Shown here: piece by piece, positions 43,491 through 52,548 of the stretch | Position numbering within the stretch: position 1 is the stretch's first letter | Layout of the letters: the number at the start of each line of letters is the position of its first letter | Assembly (NCBI RefSeq): GCF_003344535.1 | Contig: NZ_QPKS01000004.1 | Location: 1-64,000, forward strand | Length of the DNA stretch: 64,000 nucleotides | Reading direction: 5' to 3' | Source of the DNA: Exiguobacterium flavidum | GTDB lineage: Bacteria > Bacillota > Bacilli > Exiguobacteriales > Exiguobacteriaceae | Position numbers and translations under genes: made by a program | Notes under the pieces: generated by a model | What the model was told of the DNA's origin: nothing | Database searches by the model: none | What the model saw: only the letters and a program-made list of their open reading frames with translations

Positions 43491-43524
43491 AGGTTGCGTT
43501 CTTGACGGACGCAGCCTTTTCTTA
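43491..43524 (+). terminator. nagAB terminator
   Basis: AGGTTGCGT (43491-43499) pairs with ACGCAGCCT (43509-43517), one wobble, followed by TTTTCTTATT. Confidence 0.8.
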
Positions 43525-43575
43525 TTGAAGTGTTTCAATGTTTCGTGTTTGTTACAGACGGGAATCAAACGTAAA

Positions 43576-43603
43576 TTGACTTTTCAAGGAATGTACGGAT
43601 AAT
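43576..43603 (+). promoter_or_regulatory. Promoter of the LCP gene
   Basis: TTGACT (43576-43581) and GATAAT (43598-43603) are 16 bases apart, about 45 bases before the start codon. Confidence 0.65.
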
Positions 43604-43653
43604 GAATACTAGCGATTAAACACGAAAATCAATCAGAAAATGAGGATGACACT

Positions 43654-44769
43654 ATGCAGACGAGATCCACCAGACGAAGGCAGCCGAGCGGAGGGAAGAT
43701 TTTCCTGAAGATGCTTGCGGCTCTCCTGCTCATGCTGACGATTGCTGCCTCCGGCTACGCTGGGGCGGTCTTTTATAAAGCGCAAGAGACGATGGCGAAG
43801 ACACAAATCAAATTCCCGGGTGCAAAGGAAAGTTCAGCCTTCGATGGCACACCTGCCGAATCTTTCCTTATCCTTGGGACGGATGAGACGAAGGCGAGCA
43901 AGGCACGGAACGAACCGGCACGATCGGATGTCATGGTCGTCGCGATTTTGAACAAGAAGACGAACCAGCTCGTCCTGACGAGCATCCCGCGCGATTCGCT
44001 CGTCGACATCGACTATACGAACTACGATGTACCTTACGGCAAGACGGGTCTCGAACAGGACAAAATCACGCATGCGCATTACTTCGGTTCGATGGATACG
44101 TCGAACTCATACAACGGGATCAAACTGGCCCGTGAGACGACGGAGAACCTTCTCGGTATTCCGATCAACCACGTCGTCAAGATCAACTTCCAAGGCTTCG
44201 TCCAGCTAATCGATGCGATGGGCGGGGTCGATATCGATGTCCGCTATGCGTTCAAGGAACAAGATTCCAATCGAAAAGCAGGTACGGTGACCGTCGAGAA
44301 GGGGATGCAGCATCTGACGGGCGAACAGGCACTCGCCTATGTCCGGAACCGGCACGATGATCCGCTCGGTGATATCGGCCGCGGACAGAAACAGATGCAG
44401 GTCATCCAGGCTGTCGCGAAGGAAGCGGCAAGCTTCAGTTCACTCGGCAAGTACCGTCAAGTTCTCGATGCGGTCGGCGACAACGTCGAGACGAACCTCG
44501 GGTCGAACGATTACACGCGTCTGATCGATTACGGATCAGCGCTCCGCAATACGATGCAGTATCAGTTGAGCGGTGAAGGTTACCGTGGAGTCACAGGGAA
44601 GTGGGAATACCATCTCGACGCCAACCAGCTGGAACAGGTGAAGGCTAACCTTTCAAAGGCAATGAACGGTCAGGAGGTCGCGCCAATCGAGGAAGCTGTT
44701 CCTGCGAACGAGGACGGGACGGAACAGGTACCGACAGAGGATGCGCCAGTAGAAGAGACGATTCAATGA
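43654..44769 (+). CDS. LytR-CpsA-Psr (LCP) family cell-wall ligase
   Basis: This 371-aa protein has a basic cytoplasmic tail, one membrane anchor (about 20-42) and the extracellular LCP domain, which transfers undecaprenyl-linked teichoic acids or polysaccharides to peptidoglycan. SFLILGTDE, RSDVMVVAILN, TSIPRDSLVDI, HAHYFGS, ALAYVRNRHDDPLGDIGRGQKQMQ carry the conserved Arg and Asp residues. The C-terminal 35 residues are acidic and low in complexity (PIEEAVPANEDGTEQ). It stands alone between two terminators. Confidence 0.93.
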   Translation: MQTRSTRRRQPSGGKIFLKMLAALLLMLTIAASGYAGAVFYKAQETMAKTQIKFPGAKESSAFDGTPAESFLILGTDETKASKARNEPARSDVMVVAILNKKTNQLVLTSIPRDSLVDIDYTNYDVPYGKTGLEQDKITHAHYFGSMDTSNSYNGIKLARETTENLLGIPINHVVKINFQGFVQLIDAMGGVDIDVRYAFKEQDSNRKAGTVTVEKGMQHLTGEQALAYVRNRHDDPLGDIGRGQKQMQVIQAVAKEAASFSSLGKYRQVLDAVGDNVETNLGSNDYTRLIDYGSALRNTMQYQLSGEGYRGVTGKWEYHLDANQLEQVKANLSKAMNGQEVAPIEEAVPANEDGTEQVPTEDAPVEETIQ

Positions 44770-44780
44770 ATGAATAACTG

Positions 44781-44822
44781 AAAGAGGCTTCAGGTCCGAA
44801 TAGACCTGAAGCCTCTTTTTCA
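44781..44822. terminator. Terminator between LCP and GntR genes
   Basis: A perfect 16-bp stem (44781-44796 with 44803-44818) is followed by TTTT on the plus strand. The minus-strand side also begins AAAG, so it may serve both convergent genes. Confidence 0.92.
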
Positions 44823-44825
44823 TCG

Positions 44826-45539
44826 TCAGCGGTGAACCGTTTCAAACGCCAGTCCCGGATCGCCACCTTCAAAGACAGTGAGGACATAGGCGAACGGCTG
44901 GCCCGAATCAAGGAACGCCTCCTGTGCGACGGACAGGACAGGTGCCGCCTTCGAGAGGGACAGCAGACGCGCTTCCTCCGTGTTAGCGAGACGCGCGGAA
45001 ATGGTTTGCAGCGATCGACTGATCGGCAGTCCCCCGGCTTCCGCAATCGCAAGAAGCGGACGTGCTTTCATCGTTCTGTCGAGCTGCAGGAGGTGAAGCG
45101 AGACGAAGACCGACTCGATCGCTTGAGGGCGTCCGCTCTTGGAACAAAGGCGTCGCACCTCCTGGATGTTAGCGCCGACAGGTACCGCAAGTTTCCGGGC
45201 GAGAAGCGGATTTGCCGTCACGACCTCATCCGAAAGCAATTCGTACACTTCCGTTTCAGAGGCAGCGTCACTCCCTGAAAAGGTGAGCGGAGCAGAAGCG
45301 TGACTGTCCGCGACGAACGTCCCGCGCCCTTTTTGACGAATGAGCAGCCCGGAATGGACGAGATTCGAAATCGCCTGTCTGACGGTCATCCGGCTGATTT
45401 GATGGATTTCGGCGAATTCCCGCTCCGACGGGAGAAGGTCTCCCGGTCGCAATGTCCCTTCTTCGATTCGCTGCTTCAACTGCATCTCGATTTGATGATA
45501 GATGGGAAGCGGTGAATTTTTGTCGATTGGCTGGATCAC
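44826..45539 (-). CDS. GntR/HutC family regulator, NagR (YvoA)-like
   Basis: This 237-aa regulator has an N-terminal winged helix (about 8-75, PLPIYHQIEMQLKQRI, PGDLLPSEREFAEIHQISRMTVRQAISNLV, RQKGRGTFV) and a C-terminal UTRA ligand domain. The layout is that of NagR/YvoA, which senses GlcN-6-P or GlcNAc-6-P and represses nagAB. The nearby nagAB supports this but is separated by the LCP gene. The start is GTG 45539, about 11 bases after GGGAAGGG. I could not see a clear NagR palindrome before nagA. Confidence 0.82.
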   Translation of the reverse strand: MIQPIDKNSPLPIYHQIEMQLKQRIEEGTLRPGDLLPSEREFAEIHQISRMTVRQAISNLVHSGLLIRQKGRGTFVADSHASAPLTFSGSDAASETEVYELLSDEVVTANPLLARKLAVPVGANIQEVRRLCSKSGRPQAIESVFVSLHLLQLDRTMKARPLLAIAEAGGLPISRSLQTISARLANTEEARLLSLSKAAPVLSVAQEAFLDSGQPFAYVLTVFEGGDPGLAFETVHR

Positions 45540-45681
45540 TGTTTATTCATCCCTTCCCACGTATGCTTTTCTAATGACAGTGTACTAAGAAATGGAAAGA
45601 CTCACCACTAAAAGGACGGGCACGGAACAGAAAAAATGTGGCATAATCATACGTATAGTTTCAAGAGGAGGAAATCATCAC

Positions 45682-46827
45682 ATGCGATTAGATCAACTGC
45701 ATCCTGACGTAAGCTCATTCGAGACGACCGTCGCAGGAGAAAAAGAGCAGGCCGGCTACTGGGTCGCGCTCGACGAAACTTATTTCTATCCTGAGAGCGG
45801 CGGGCAGCCTGCGGACCGCGGCACGCTGAACGGTCAACAGGTGCTCGACGTGCAACAGGACGGGGGAATCGTCTGGCACAAGCTCGAAAAAGCGCTGTCC
45901 GGAAAGGTCAAAGGGGAAATCGACCGGACGACAAGGGTCGATCATGCTGCGCAACATACGGCCCAGCACGTCATTTCTGCGATTTTACAAGACGAGTTCT
46001 CGATTCCGACCGTCAGTTTCCGGACAGGCAGCGCGGAGTCGACGCTCGACATCGATTGTCCTCATTGGACAGAGGAGCTCGAAGTACGACTGATGCGACG
46101 TCTCCGGGAGGTCATCCGGGAGAATCTTCCCGTCACGACGCGCGACTATCCGGAAGAAGAAGCACTCGCCCTGCCGCTCAGAAAGGCACCGCAAGTGACC
46201 GGGACCATCCGTGTCGTTCAAATCGGTGAACTGGATTACAGCGCTTGCGGCGGCAGCCACCTGAAGTCGACCGCTGCGCTTGGGCTCGTCCTGTTGACCG
46301 GAGTGGAGAAAGTCAGGGGTAACGTCCGTCTGAGCTACGTCGCTGGAGAGCGTGCCTATACGCTACTTGACCGCGAGCGCTCAGCACTCGTGGCGGCGAG
46401 CCGGCTGCTCTCCTCGAAGAAGGAAGAAGTTCCGGATGCGATCCTGGCGCTGAAGCAGGAGGTCGCCACACTCGAAGGACAAGTCGATATTCTGCGCGAA
46501 CAGCGGGTCGAACAGGATGTCAGCAGGTTGATGAACGAAGAATCGGTCATTCAACTTCATCACGCGAACGAGGACGTTGCTTATTCGGAACGGCTCGCGA
46601 AACGGCTCGCCGACGCCGGAAAAATCGCACTCGTCTGGAACGAGGCGGCTTTGAAGTTGTTCGTCGCAGGTGATTCGCAGCTTCATCTCGGTAAATGGGC
46701 GAAAGCGAACCTGTCGGCCTTCGATGGCAGAGGCGGAGGAAATGAACGGATGGCACAAGCCGTGTTCCCGAGCAAGGAGCAGGGATGGTCATGTGCAAGT
46801 ACGTGGAGAGAGGAATTGGTCAAATGA
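45682..46827 (+). CDS. Alanyl-tRNA editing protein AlaX (long type)
   Basis: This 381-aa protein hydrolyses Ser (or Gly) wrongly attached to tRNA-Ala. It has the AlaRS-like second additional domain: YPESGGQPADRG, HTAQH at residues 92-96 and CGGSH near residue 190, which form the zinc site HxxxH/CxxxH. A coiled region (about 235-275) leads to a C-terminal DHHA1-like part with GGGNERMAQA. The frame opens at 45592; ATG 45682 after AGAGGAGG was chosen. It overlaps the next gene by 4 bases. Confidence 0.9.
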   Translation: MRLDQLHPDVSSFETTVAGEKEQAGYWVALDETYFYPESGGQPADRGTLNGQQVLDVQQDGGIVWHKLEKALSGKVKGEIDRTTRVDHAAQHTAQHVISAILQDEFSIPTVSFRTGSAESTLDIDCPHWTEELEVRLMRRLREVIRENLPVTTRDYPEEEALALPLRKAPQVTGTIRVVQIGELDYSACGGSHLKSTAALGLVLLTGVEKVRGNVRLSYVAGERAYTLLDRERSALVAASRLLSSKKEEVPDAILALKQEVATLEGQVDILREQRVEQDVSRLMNEESVIQLHHANEDVAYSERLAKRLADAGKIALVWNEAALKLFVAGDSQLHLGKWAKANLSAFDGRGGGNERMAQAVFPSKEQGWSCASTWREELVK

Positions 46828-47261
46828 CAGTCATTCAAGTAAACACGGCAGAGCAACGGCGGGCAGTACGCTGGATTCGTGAGAGAGTATTCGTCGAGGA
46901 ACAGGGGGTACCACGCGAGCTCGAGTACGATGAGCACGATGCGACGGCGATCCATCTGCTCGTCCTCGATGAGAATGGACGTCCGGTCGCGACCGGGCGC
47001 ACCCGCCCATATGATGAGGATAAGATGAAAGTCGAGCGTGTTGCGACGATCGCGGCGCTGCGCGGAAAAGGATTCGGATACGAGTTGATGTCCGCGATGG
47101 AGCGTGTCGCACGCCGTGAAGGACGGATGATCCTGACGTTAGGGGCGCAAGTTCAGGCGATTCCTTTCTACGAACGACTCGGTTACTCAATCGTCTCGGA
47201 AGAATTCGAAGATGCCGGCATCCCGCATCGGACGATGGAGAAACGGATCGAGGAGAATTGA
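46824..47261 (+). CDS. GNAT family N-acetyltransferase
   Basis: This 145-aa protein has the ElaA/YjcF-like GNAT form: RERVFVEEQGVPRELEYDEHD, GRPVATGRTRPY, VERVATIAALRGKGFGYELM (acetyl-CoA loop) and FYERLGYSIVSEEF. The substrate is unknown. It is translationally coupled to the AlaX gene by an ATGA overlap, so the two are cotranscribed. Confidence 0.9.
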   Translation: MTVIQVNTAEQRRAVRWIRERVFVEEQGVPRELEYDEHDATAIHLLVLDENGRPVATGRTRPYDEDKMKVERVATIAALRGKGFGYELMSAMERVARREGRMILTLGAQVQAIPFYERLGYSIVSEEFEDAGIPHRTMEKRIEEN

Positions 47262-47267
47262 TTTTCG

Positions 47268-47300
47268 AAAGAAATCCTTGAAAAAGGGTTTCTTTTTTTT
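47268..47300 (+). terminator. Terminator after AlaX-GNAT unit
   Basis: A 10-bp stem AAAGAAATCC/GGGTTTCTTT (47268-47277, 47286-47295) is followed by further T residues. Confidence 0.85.
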
Positions 47301-47316
47301 GAAATCTATGTATATA

Positions 47317-47344
47317 TATAATTCATAATGAATTTTTATACAGA
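47317..47344 (+). promoter_or_regulatory. argG -10 and ARG box (ArgR/AhrC operator)
   Basis: A -10 TATAAT (47317-47322) lies next to AATGAATTTTTATACAGA (47327-47344), which fits the ARG box WNTGAATWWWWATTCANW at 17 of 18 positions. A second ATTCA half-site is at 47321-47325. The operator would cover the transcription start, so arginine should repress argGH. A good -35 was not found. Confidence 0.75.
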
Positions 47345-47377
47345 TACATGCATTCGCATCCAGGGAGGAAAATGAAC

Positions 47378-48580
47378 ATGAAACCAAAATTGATCCTAGC
47401 GTATTCCGGCGGTCTCGATACATCCGTCGCCATCAAATGGCTGAGCAGCACCCATGACGTCATCGCACTTTGTCTCGATGTCGGAGAAGGGAAGGACCTT
47501 GCGAAGATCAAGGAGAAGGCGATCCAGGTCGGAGCTGTCGAATCGATCGTCCTCGACGTCAAAGACGAGTTCGCGAAAGGATTCGTCCTCCCGGCGCTAC
47601 AATACGGTGCGCATTACGAAGGCGCCTACCCGCTGATCTCTGCGCTTTCCCGCCCGTTGATCGCAGAGAAGCTCGTCCAGGTGGCGCACGAACACGGTGC
47701 ATCCGCAGTCGCCCACGGCTGCACGGGAAAAGGGAACGACCAGGTCCGCTTCGAGGTGTCGGTCGCTGCGCTCGACCCATCACTCGAGGTCATCGCACCG
47801 GTCCGGGAATGGAAATGGTCACGTGAGGAGGAAATCGAATATGCGAAGGCGAACGAGATTCCGATTCCGATCGACCTCGACAGCCCGTATTCGATCGACA
47901 TGAACCTCTGGGGACGCAGCAACGAATGCGGTCTGCTCGAGAACCCGTGGACGGAACCGCCTTACGACGCGTATGCGCTGACGGTCGCACCGGAGGAAGC
48001 GCCGGATACACCGGAAGAGCTGATCATCGGTTTCGAGCAGGGTGTTCCGGTCTCAGTCAACGGCAAGGGGTATCCGCTCGCTGAACTGATTTCCGAGCTG
48101 AACGAAATCGCAGGAGCACACGGTGTCGGTCGGATCGACCACGTCGAGAACCGCCTCGTCGGCATCAAGTCGCGTGAAGTCTACGAATGCCCGGGAGCGA
48201 CGGTCCTGCTCAAGGCCCATGCAGCGCTCGAGACGATCACGCTGACGAAGGACGTCGCACACTTCAAACCGCTCCTCAGCAAACAATATGCAGAGACGAT
48301 CTATAACGGCTACTTCCATGCGCCGCTGACGAAAGGGCTGCTTGCCTTCCTCGAAGCGACGCAAGCAGACGTCACCGGTGAAGTGCGTATCAAACTGTAC
48401 AAGGGCAGCGTCACGGTCACAGGACGCAAGTCGCCTGTCTCACTCTATGATGAGAAGCTTGCGACGTACACGAAAGAGGACGCATTCGATCACGATGCAG
48501 CGAAAGGATTCATCAAGCTGCATGGTCTCGCGATCGAGACACATGCCTCCGTTCACCGGAAGGAAGGCGTGACGAAATGA
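47378..48580 (+). CDS. argG: Argininosuccinate synthase ArgG
   Basis: This 400-aa enzyme joins citrulline and aspartate with ATP. The P-loop AYSGGLDTS is at residues 7-15, and [14 protein letters not shown] and [14 protein letters not shown] follow. ATG codons at 47348, 47372 and 47378 are in frame; 47378 has GGGAGG at 9 bases and the usual [12 protein letters not shown] start. It overlaps argH by 4 bases. Confidence 0.97.
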   Translation: MKPKLILAYSGGLDTSVAIKWLSSTHDVIALCLDVGEGKDLAKIKEKAIQVGAVESIVLDVKDEFAKGFVLPALQYGAHYEGAYPLISALSRPLIAEKLVQVAHEHGASAVAHGCTGKGNDQVRFEVSVAALDPSLEVIAPVREWKWSREEEIEYAKANEIPIPIDLDSPYSIDMNLWGRSNECGLLENPWTEPPYDAYALTVAPEEAPDTPEELIIGFEQGVPVSVNGKGYPLAELISELNEIAGAHGVGRIDHVENRLVGIKSREVYECPGATVLLKAHAALETITLTKDVAHFKPLLSKQYAETIYNGYFHAPLTKGLLAFLEATQADVTGEVRIKLYKGSVTVTGRKSPVSLYDEKLATYTKEDAFDHDAAKGFIKLHGLAIETHASVHRKEGVTK

Positions 48581-49947
48581 CGAAACTTTGGGGAGGACGC
48601 TTCACGGAACAGGCTTCGGCACAGGCGGAACAGTTCGGAGCCTCGATTGGCTTCGACCAAAAACTGGCCAGCGTCGATCTGCGCGGCAGCCTCGCCCACG
48701 CCCGGATGCTCTATGAACAGGGCATCCTCGCGAAGGAGGAATGGGAGCAGATCGAGCAGGGGCTGAATAAGCTGACCGAGACGCTCGATACGCATGTTTA
48801 TACGATTCAGGATGAGGACATCCATATGAATCTCGAGCGCCTTCTGACCGAAGAAATCGGACCGGTCGCAGGCAAGCTCCACACGGCGCGTAGCCGGAAC
48901 GACCAGGTCGCGACCGACCTCCATCTTTGGATGGAGGAGCACATCAATGCACTGATCGAGGCGATCGAGGGACTCCAGTCTGTGATGACGGTCCAGGCAG
49001 AGACGCATGTCGAGACGATCATGCCGGGTTATACGCACCTGCAGCGGGCACAACCGATTTCGCTCGCGCATCATCTGCTCGCCTACTTCTGGATGCTCGA
49101 GCGGGACAAGGAACGCCTGAAGGACAACTTGAAGCGTGTCCGTGTCTCGCCGCTCGGAGCCGGTGCGCTCGCCGGGACGACGTTCCCGATCGACCGGTTC
49201 CGCTCAGCAGAACTGCTCGGCTTTGAAGCGGTCTACCCGAACAGCCTCGATGCCGTCTCGGACCGAGACTTCGTCATCGAGTACCTCGCCATCGCTTCGA
49301 CCATCATGATGCATCTGTCGCGCTTTTGTGAGGAAATCATCTTATATGCGACACAGGAATTCTCGTTCATCGAGTTGTCGGATGCCTTCTCGACCGGATC
49401 GAGCATGATGCCGCAAAAGAAGAATCCCGACTTCGCTGAATTGATTCGCGGAAAGACGGGACGGGTATATGGAAACCTGATGGGGTTGCTTACGACAATG
49501 AAGGGCTTGCCCCTTGCCTATAACAAGGACATGCAAGAGGACAAGGAAGGTGTTTTCGACACGGCAGACACGGTGTTGCAATCCGTCCAGATTTTCACAG
49601 GAATGCTTGAATCCGCACGGTTCAAGACCGAAGCGCTTGAGAAGGCGACGACGCAAGACTTCTCGAATGCAACGGAACTGGCGGATTATCTCGTGACGAA
49701 GGGCGTACCATTCCGAAACGCGCATGAGATCGTCGGGAAGGCTGTCCTTCACTGTGTGGGACAAGGATGCTACCTGAAGGATCTGCCGCTTTCGACCTAT
49801 CAGTCCTTCCACCCGGACATCACGGAAGAAGTCTACGACCTGCTCACCCCAGAGCAGGCAGTCGCCCGCCGCGCGAGCTACGGCGGTACGGGGTTCGATG
49901 CGGTGCGCACACAGCTCAGTGAAGCCAAGGCAAAAATCGCGAATTGA
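48577..49947 (+). CDS. argH: Argininosuccinate lyase ArgH
   Basis: This 456-aa fumarase-superfamily lyase releases arginine and fumarate. [11 protein letters not shown] at the start, [25 protein letters not shown] and the catalytic loop [12 protein letters not shown] are typical. It is translationally coupled to argG. The lysine riboswitch region follows at once. Confidence 0.97.
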   Translation: MTKLWGGRFTEQASAQAEQFGASIGFDQKLASVDLRGSLAHARMLYEQGILAKEEWEQIEQGLNKLTETLDTHVYTIQDEDIHMNLERLLTEEIGPVAGKLHTARSRNDQVATDLHLWMEEHINALIEAIEGLQSVMTVQAETHVETIMPGYTHLQRAQPISLAHHLLAYFWMLERDKERLKDNLKRVRVSPLGAGALAGTTFPIDRFRSAELLGFEAVYPNSLDAVSDRDFVIEYLAIASTIMMHLSRFCEEIILYATQEFSFIELSDAFSTGSSMMPQKKNPDFAELIRGKTGRVYGNLMGLLTTMKGLPLAYNKDMQEDKEGVFDTADTVLQSVQIFTGMLESARFKTEALEKATTQDFSNATELADYLVTKGVPFRNAHEIVGKAVLHCVGQGCYLKDLPLSTYQSFHPDITEEVYDLLTPEQAVARRASYGGTGFDAVRTQLSEAKAKIAN

Positions 49948-50020
49948 CTGAAAATCAGAAAAATCGGTTAAAGCACTGGATTTTCATGAATTTGTTTGCT
50001 ATAACTGTAACTAACAACCG

Positions 50021-50191
50021 ACAGATAGAGGCGCGGATGACATCAGTAGCTCGTTCAGACAGGCAAGCATGCCGAACGGAGTGAAAGGGGAAATCCGCCG
50101 AAGTGAACGAAGAAATGCTTTTCTTCGCTTGCTGGTACACCGGTTAAGAGCCGTCGTACTGCCGAAACACATGTTTCGGAGCGCTATCTTA
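50021..50191 (+). ncRNA. Lysine riboswitch (L-box) aptamer
   Basis: The sequence shows the L-box core: AGATAGAGGCGCGGATGACA at the 5' side, then AGTGAAAGGGGAAATCCGCCGAAG, CTTGCTGG and a GCCG...CGGAGCGCTATCT end. The P1 helix pairs AGATAG (50023-50028) with CTATCT (50184-50189). It precedes lysC and a terminator at 50238, so lysine should switch off the DAP operon. The promoter is not clear; TATAAC at 50000-50005 is one -10 candidate. Confidence 0.94.
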
Positions 50192-50237
50192 CGTAAAAGA
50201 ACGGAAGACGATGTCTCCGTTTGTCCGGACGTGTAAG

Positions 50238-50279
50238 CGACGGGCCGTAGGAACGCTCCTACCGGCCCGTCGTTTTTTT
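50238..50279 (+). terminator. L-box-controlled terminator before lysC
   Basis: A 15-bp stem with one bulge (50238-50252 with 50257-50272) is followed by seven T. It is placed 30 bases before lysC and is the likely expression platform of the riboswitch. Confidence 0.9.
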
Positions 50280-50309
50280 CTGTTTCGGGACAAAAAGGAG
50301 ACTAGGATT

Positions 50310-51509
50310 GTGACAACTGTACTCAAATTCGGGGGGAGCTCGGTCGCGACGGTCGAGCAGATCCAAGCAATCGCAAGTTACTTGAAAGGGCGGGCGGATG
50401 CGGGCGAGAAACTCGTCGTCGTCGTATCCGCGATGGGTAAGATGACGGATTCTCTGATCGCGCAGGCAAGGACGATCACGGATCGGCCGGAACGGCGTGA
50501 ACTCGACCGGCTTCTTGCGATCGGAGAGGAGCAGACGATCTCGCTCCTGAGCATCGCGCTCAATTCGCTCGGGACGAAGGCGCTGTCGCTGACCGGCGCA
50601 CAGGCCGGCATCAGCACGATGGGACTTCACACGAAGAGTAAGATCAAGCAAATCAACGGGGAGCTGCTCCGCGAGAAGCTCGTCGTAAACGACGTCATCA
50701 TCGTCGCCGGTTTCCAAGGCGTCAATGAACACGGAGACGTCACGACGCTCGGGCGTGGCGGTTCGGACACGACGGCTGTCGCGCTCGCTGCGGTCCTCGA
50801 CAAGCGGTGTGAAATCTACACGGATGTCGACGGCGTCTATACAGCCGATCCGCGCGTCCATAAGACGGCGAAGGCGATCGACCGCATCTCATACGATGAG
50901 ATGATGGAGATGAGCGCCCTCGGGTCGAAAGTGATGGAGATGCGCAGCGTCGAGCTCGGGAAAAAATACGGAGTACACATTTTCGTCGGGAAGACACTCG
51001 ACTCACAAAAGGGGACATGGATCATGGAAGCAACGGAAACGATGGAACAGAAGGTCGTCTCGAGCGTCAGCGTCACGAAGAACGTGCTCAGCGTCTCGAT
51101 CAAGCACGTGCCCCAGACGGATTCGGCTGTCGCAGATATCTTCGAACTCTTGTCGAATCGCCATGTCAACATCGATATGATCAGTCAGACGACGTTCGAC
51201 GGGGATGTCTTCCTTTCCTTCACTTGCCCGCTCGATGAGGAGGAGTTCCTTGAGGAAGCGCTCGGAGACATCATGAACCGCTTCACGACGGTCAAGGTCG
51301 ACCGGCACGATCAGCACGCGAAGCTGTCTGTCGTCGGCATCGGGATGCGGGACGCGACAGGAGTCGCATCGCGACTGTTCGCGATCTTCCGCGCCGAGGC
51401 GATCCCGTTCTATCAAGTCACGACTTCTGAAATCAGCATCTCGTACACGATTGCCCAGTCCGATGTCGAGCGGACGGTCGCTGCGATCGCGCACGCATTC
51501 GAACTGTAA
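50310..51509 (+). CDS. lysC: Aspartate kinase LysC
   Basis: This 399-aa enzyme phosphorylates aspartate, the first step to lysine, DAP, threonine and methionine. The kinase domain has LKFGGSSVA (5-13), TLGRGGSDTTAVALA and YTDVDGVYTADPR; two ACT domains follow from about residue 250. The GTG start is 9 bases after AAGGAG. An internal ATG at 51024 (residue 239) preceded by AAAAGGGG could give a separate beta subunit, as known for B. subtilis LysC. It opens the lysine operon under the L-box. Confidence 0.96.
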   Translation: MTTVLKFGGSSVATVEQIQAIASYLKGRADAGEKLVVVVSAMGKMTDSLIAQARTITDRPERRELDRLLAIGEEQTISLLSIALNSLGTKALSLTGAQAGISTMGLHTKSKIKQINGELLREKLVVNDVIIVAGFQGVNEHGDVTTLGRGGSDTTAVALAAVLDKRCEIYTDVDGVYTADPRVHKTAKAIDRISYDEMMEMSALGSKVMEMRSVELGKKYGVHIFVGKTLDSQKGTWIMEATETMEQKVVSSVSVTKNVLSVSIKHVPQTDSAVADIFELLSNRHVNIDMISQTTFDGDVFLSFTCPLDEEEFLEEALGDIMNRFTTVKVDRHDQHAKLSVVGIGMRDATGVASRLFAIFRAEAIPFYQVTTSEISISYTIAQSDVERTVAAIAHAFEL

Positions 51510-51521
51510 GGAGGAAACAAG

Positions 51522-52511
51522 ATGTATCACGTAGCAGTCATCGGCGCGACAGGCGCCGTCGGTCAAAAAATGTTGCAAGTACTCGAAGAGTTGGACTTCC
51601 CGGTCAGCACGCTTTCGGCCTACGCTTCGGAACGTTCTGCCGGGGGGACGGTCTCCTTCAAAGGACAGGACGTCACGATCAAGGCACTCTCACCTTCGAT
51701 CACGGAAGACGGCATCGATGTCGCCTTGTTCGCGGCGGGCGGAACGGTCAGTGAACAGTACGCGCCGCTGCTCGCAGAGAGCGGTACACTCGTCGTCGAC
51801 AACTCGAGCGCGTTCCGGATGCGGGATGACATCCCGCTCGTCGTACCGGAAGTCAATCCGGAAGTGATCACGGCTGAGAGCCGCCTGATCGCGAATCCGA
51901 ACTGCTCGACGATCCAGTCGGTCGTCGCGCTCGCGCCGCTGACGCCGCTCGGCATCACGCGCGTCAACTATACGACGTATCAGGCCGTGTCGGGCTCAGG
52001 ACAAAAAGGAATCGAGGACCTCGCGCGCGGCGAACGCGGTGAGGAGCCGGTCAACTATCCGCATCCGATCTACGACAACATTCTGCCGCACATCGACGTG
52101 TTCCTTGAGAACGGGTATACGAAGGAAGAGCAGAAGATGATCGACGAGACGCGAAAAATTCTGCAGATGCCGGAATTACCGGTCTCAGCGACATGTGTCC
52201 GCGTCCCGGTCAAGAATGCCCATTCGGTCGCGATCAACGTCACGTTCGAGCAGGAGACGACGGTCGAGGCGATCCGCAGTCTTCTCAGCGGTGCCCCGGG
52301 CGTCGTGCTCATCGACGACGTTCGAAACAACGCCTATCCGATGCCGCTCGACGCGAGCGGTACTGACGACGTCTACGTCGGACGGATTCGCCGGGATGAC
52401 AGCATGAAGAACACATTCCATCTCTGGTGCGTCGCCGACAACATCCGAAAAGGCGCAGCGACGAACGCAGTCCAAGTCGCCCTCCAAGCGGCTGGGACGA
52501 CGATCCGCTGA
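51522..52511 (+). CDS. asd: Aspartate-semialdehyde dehydrogenase Asd
   Basis: This 329-aa enzyme reduces aspartyl phosphate to the semialdehyde. The NADP-binding start VAVIGATGAVGQKM and the catalytic Cys128 in ANPNCSTIQ are present, with VSGSGQKG and RVPVKNAHS later. It is 12 bases after lysC with an AAGGAGG site. Confidence 0.97.
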   Translation: MYHVAVIGATGAVGQKMLQVLEELDFPVSTLSAYASERSAGGTVSFKGQDVTIKALSPSITEDGIDVALFAAGGTVSEQYAPLLAESGTLVVDNSSAFRMRDDIPLVVPEVNPEVITAESRLIANPNCSTIQSVVALAPLTPLGITRVNYTTYQAVSGSGQKGIEDLARGERGEEPVNYPHPIYDNILPHIDVFLENGYTKEEQKMIDETRKILQMPELPVSATCVRVPVKNAHSVAINVTFEQETTVEAIRSLLSGAPGVVLIDDVRNNAYPMPLDASGTDDVYVGRIRRDDSMKNTFHLWCVADNIRKGAATNAVQVALQAAGTTIR

Positions 52512-52548
52512 CAAACACGGAAGATGAATACAGAAGGAGGAGAATGAT

